Of a stretch of 52,784 bases of DNA, positions 52,767-52,784 are shown piece by piece (the stretch's first letter is position 1; every line of letters begins with the position of its first letter). A program made the position numbers and the translations under genes. Under the pieces are notes generated by a model. That model worked only from the letters and a program-made list of their open reading frames with translations, was not told the origin of the DNA and did no database searches. Origin of the DNA: Shewanella profunda (GTDB lineage: Bacteria; Pseudomonadota; Gammaproteobacteria; Enterobacterales; Shewanellaceae); the NCBI RefSeq assembly GCF_023283765.1, contig NZ_JAKILG010000032.1:1-52784 (forward strand), given 5' to 3'.

Positions 52767-52784
52767 ATGCATAAATTAGTGGAA
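52767..52784 (+). CDS. First six codons of an ORF cut by the window edge, probably transposase
   Basis: ATG at 52767 reads MHKLVE and runs off the right edge. GGAGG four bases upstream is excellent. The hairpin over its ribosome binding site points to an insertion-sequence transposase, but only six codons are visible and I cannot name the family. Confidence 0.35.

Overview
The window looks like chromosome from a gammaproteobacterium, most likely Shewanella. That is inferred from protein style and moderate base composition (a sample line in a core gene has 27 G/C in 60), from a RyhB small RNA whose core matches the E. coli one, and from gene sets typical of the genus: tup plus molybdopterin genes, orphan menF, yhhQ, HD-GYP and Wzi-like proteins. 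No rRNA, tRNA or CRISPR array was seen.

Layout. 1-9.9 kb is envelope biology: a family 4 glycosyltransferase, a YejM/PbgA-like membrane sulfatase-fold protein, coaD, a Wzi-like outer-membrane protein, and a tight trio (GT2, VTT-domain membrane protein, ArnT-like GT39) that could make, flip and use a lipid-linked sugar. 9.9-17 kb (minus strand) holds mutM, a small membrane protein, and a compact tungstate/molybdenum cofactor run tupA-tupB-tupC-mobA-(mobB-moeA fusion)-moaA. Upstream of tupA is a good sigma-54 promoter, and divergent from it lies a sigma-54 activator/histidine kinase pair (17.2-20.7 kb). 20.7-22.3 kb hides two RNA elements: a Fur-controlled RyhB on the minus strand and a probable preQ1-I riboswitch over the ribosome binding site of yhhQ.

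22.4-28.9 kb carries a periplasmic binding protein, menF, the debris of a TonB-dependent receptor followed by a double-domain ECF-type ATPase with no membrane partners, an HD-GYP phosphodiesterase and an orphan PqiA domain. 28.9-35.2 kb is a heavy-metal type RND efflux operon (TolC-adaptor-CusA-like pump-DUF3240) divergent from a membrane-anchored LuxR-type regulator, with a long imperfect palindrome between them. 35.3-39 kb has a 50-codon membrane miniprotein, a YeiH-type transporter, a stand-alone malate synthase G insertion domain and, divergent from it, a RamB/ScfR-type regulator.

From 39.3 kb the region is more accessory. A GC-rich pair (homocysteine S-methyltransferase and amino-acid permease; a sample line has 38 G/C in 60) sits behind tandem MetJ-like boxes. 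An AT-rich solute-binding protein follows, then a TetR regulator/nitroreductase pair, then an RND pump and adaptor whose own outer-membrane factor gene is a wreck (internal deletion plus frameshift). Divergent from that wreck is a MipA/OmpV - response regulator - histidine kinase operon. The right edge enters what looks like an insertion sequence whose start codon and Shine-Dalgarno are buried in a hairpin.
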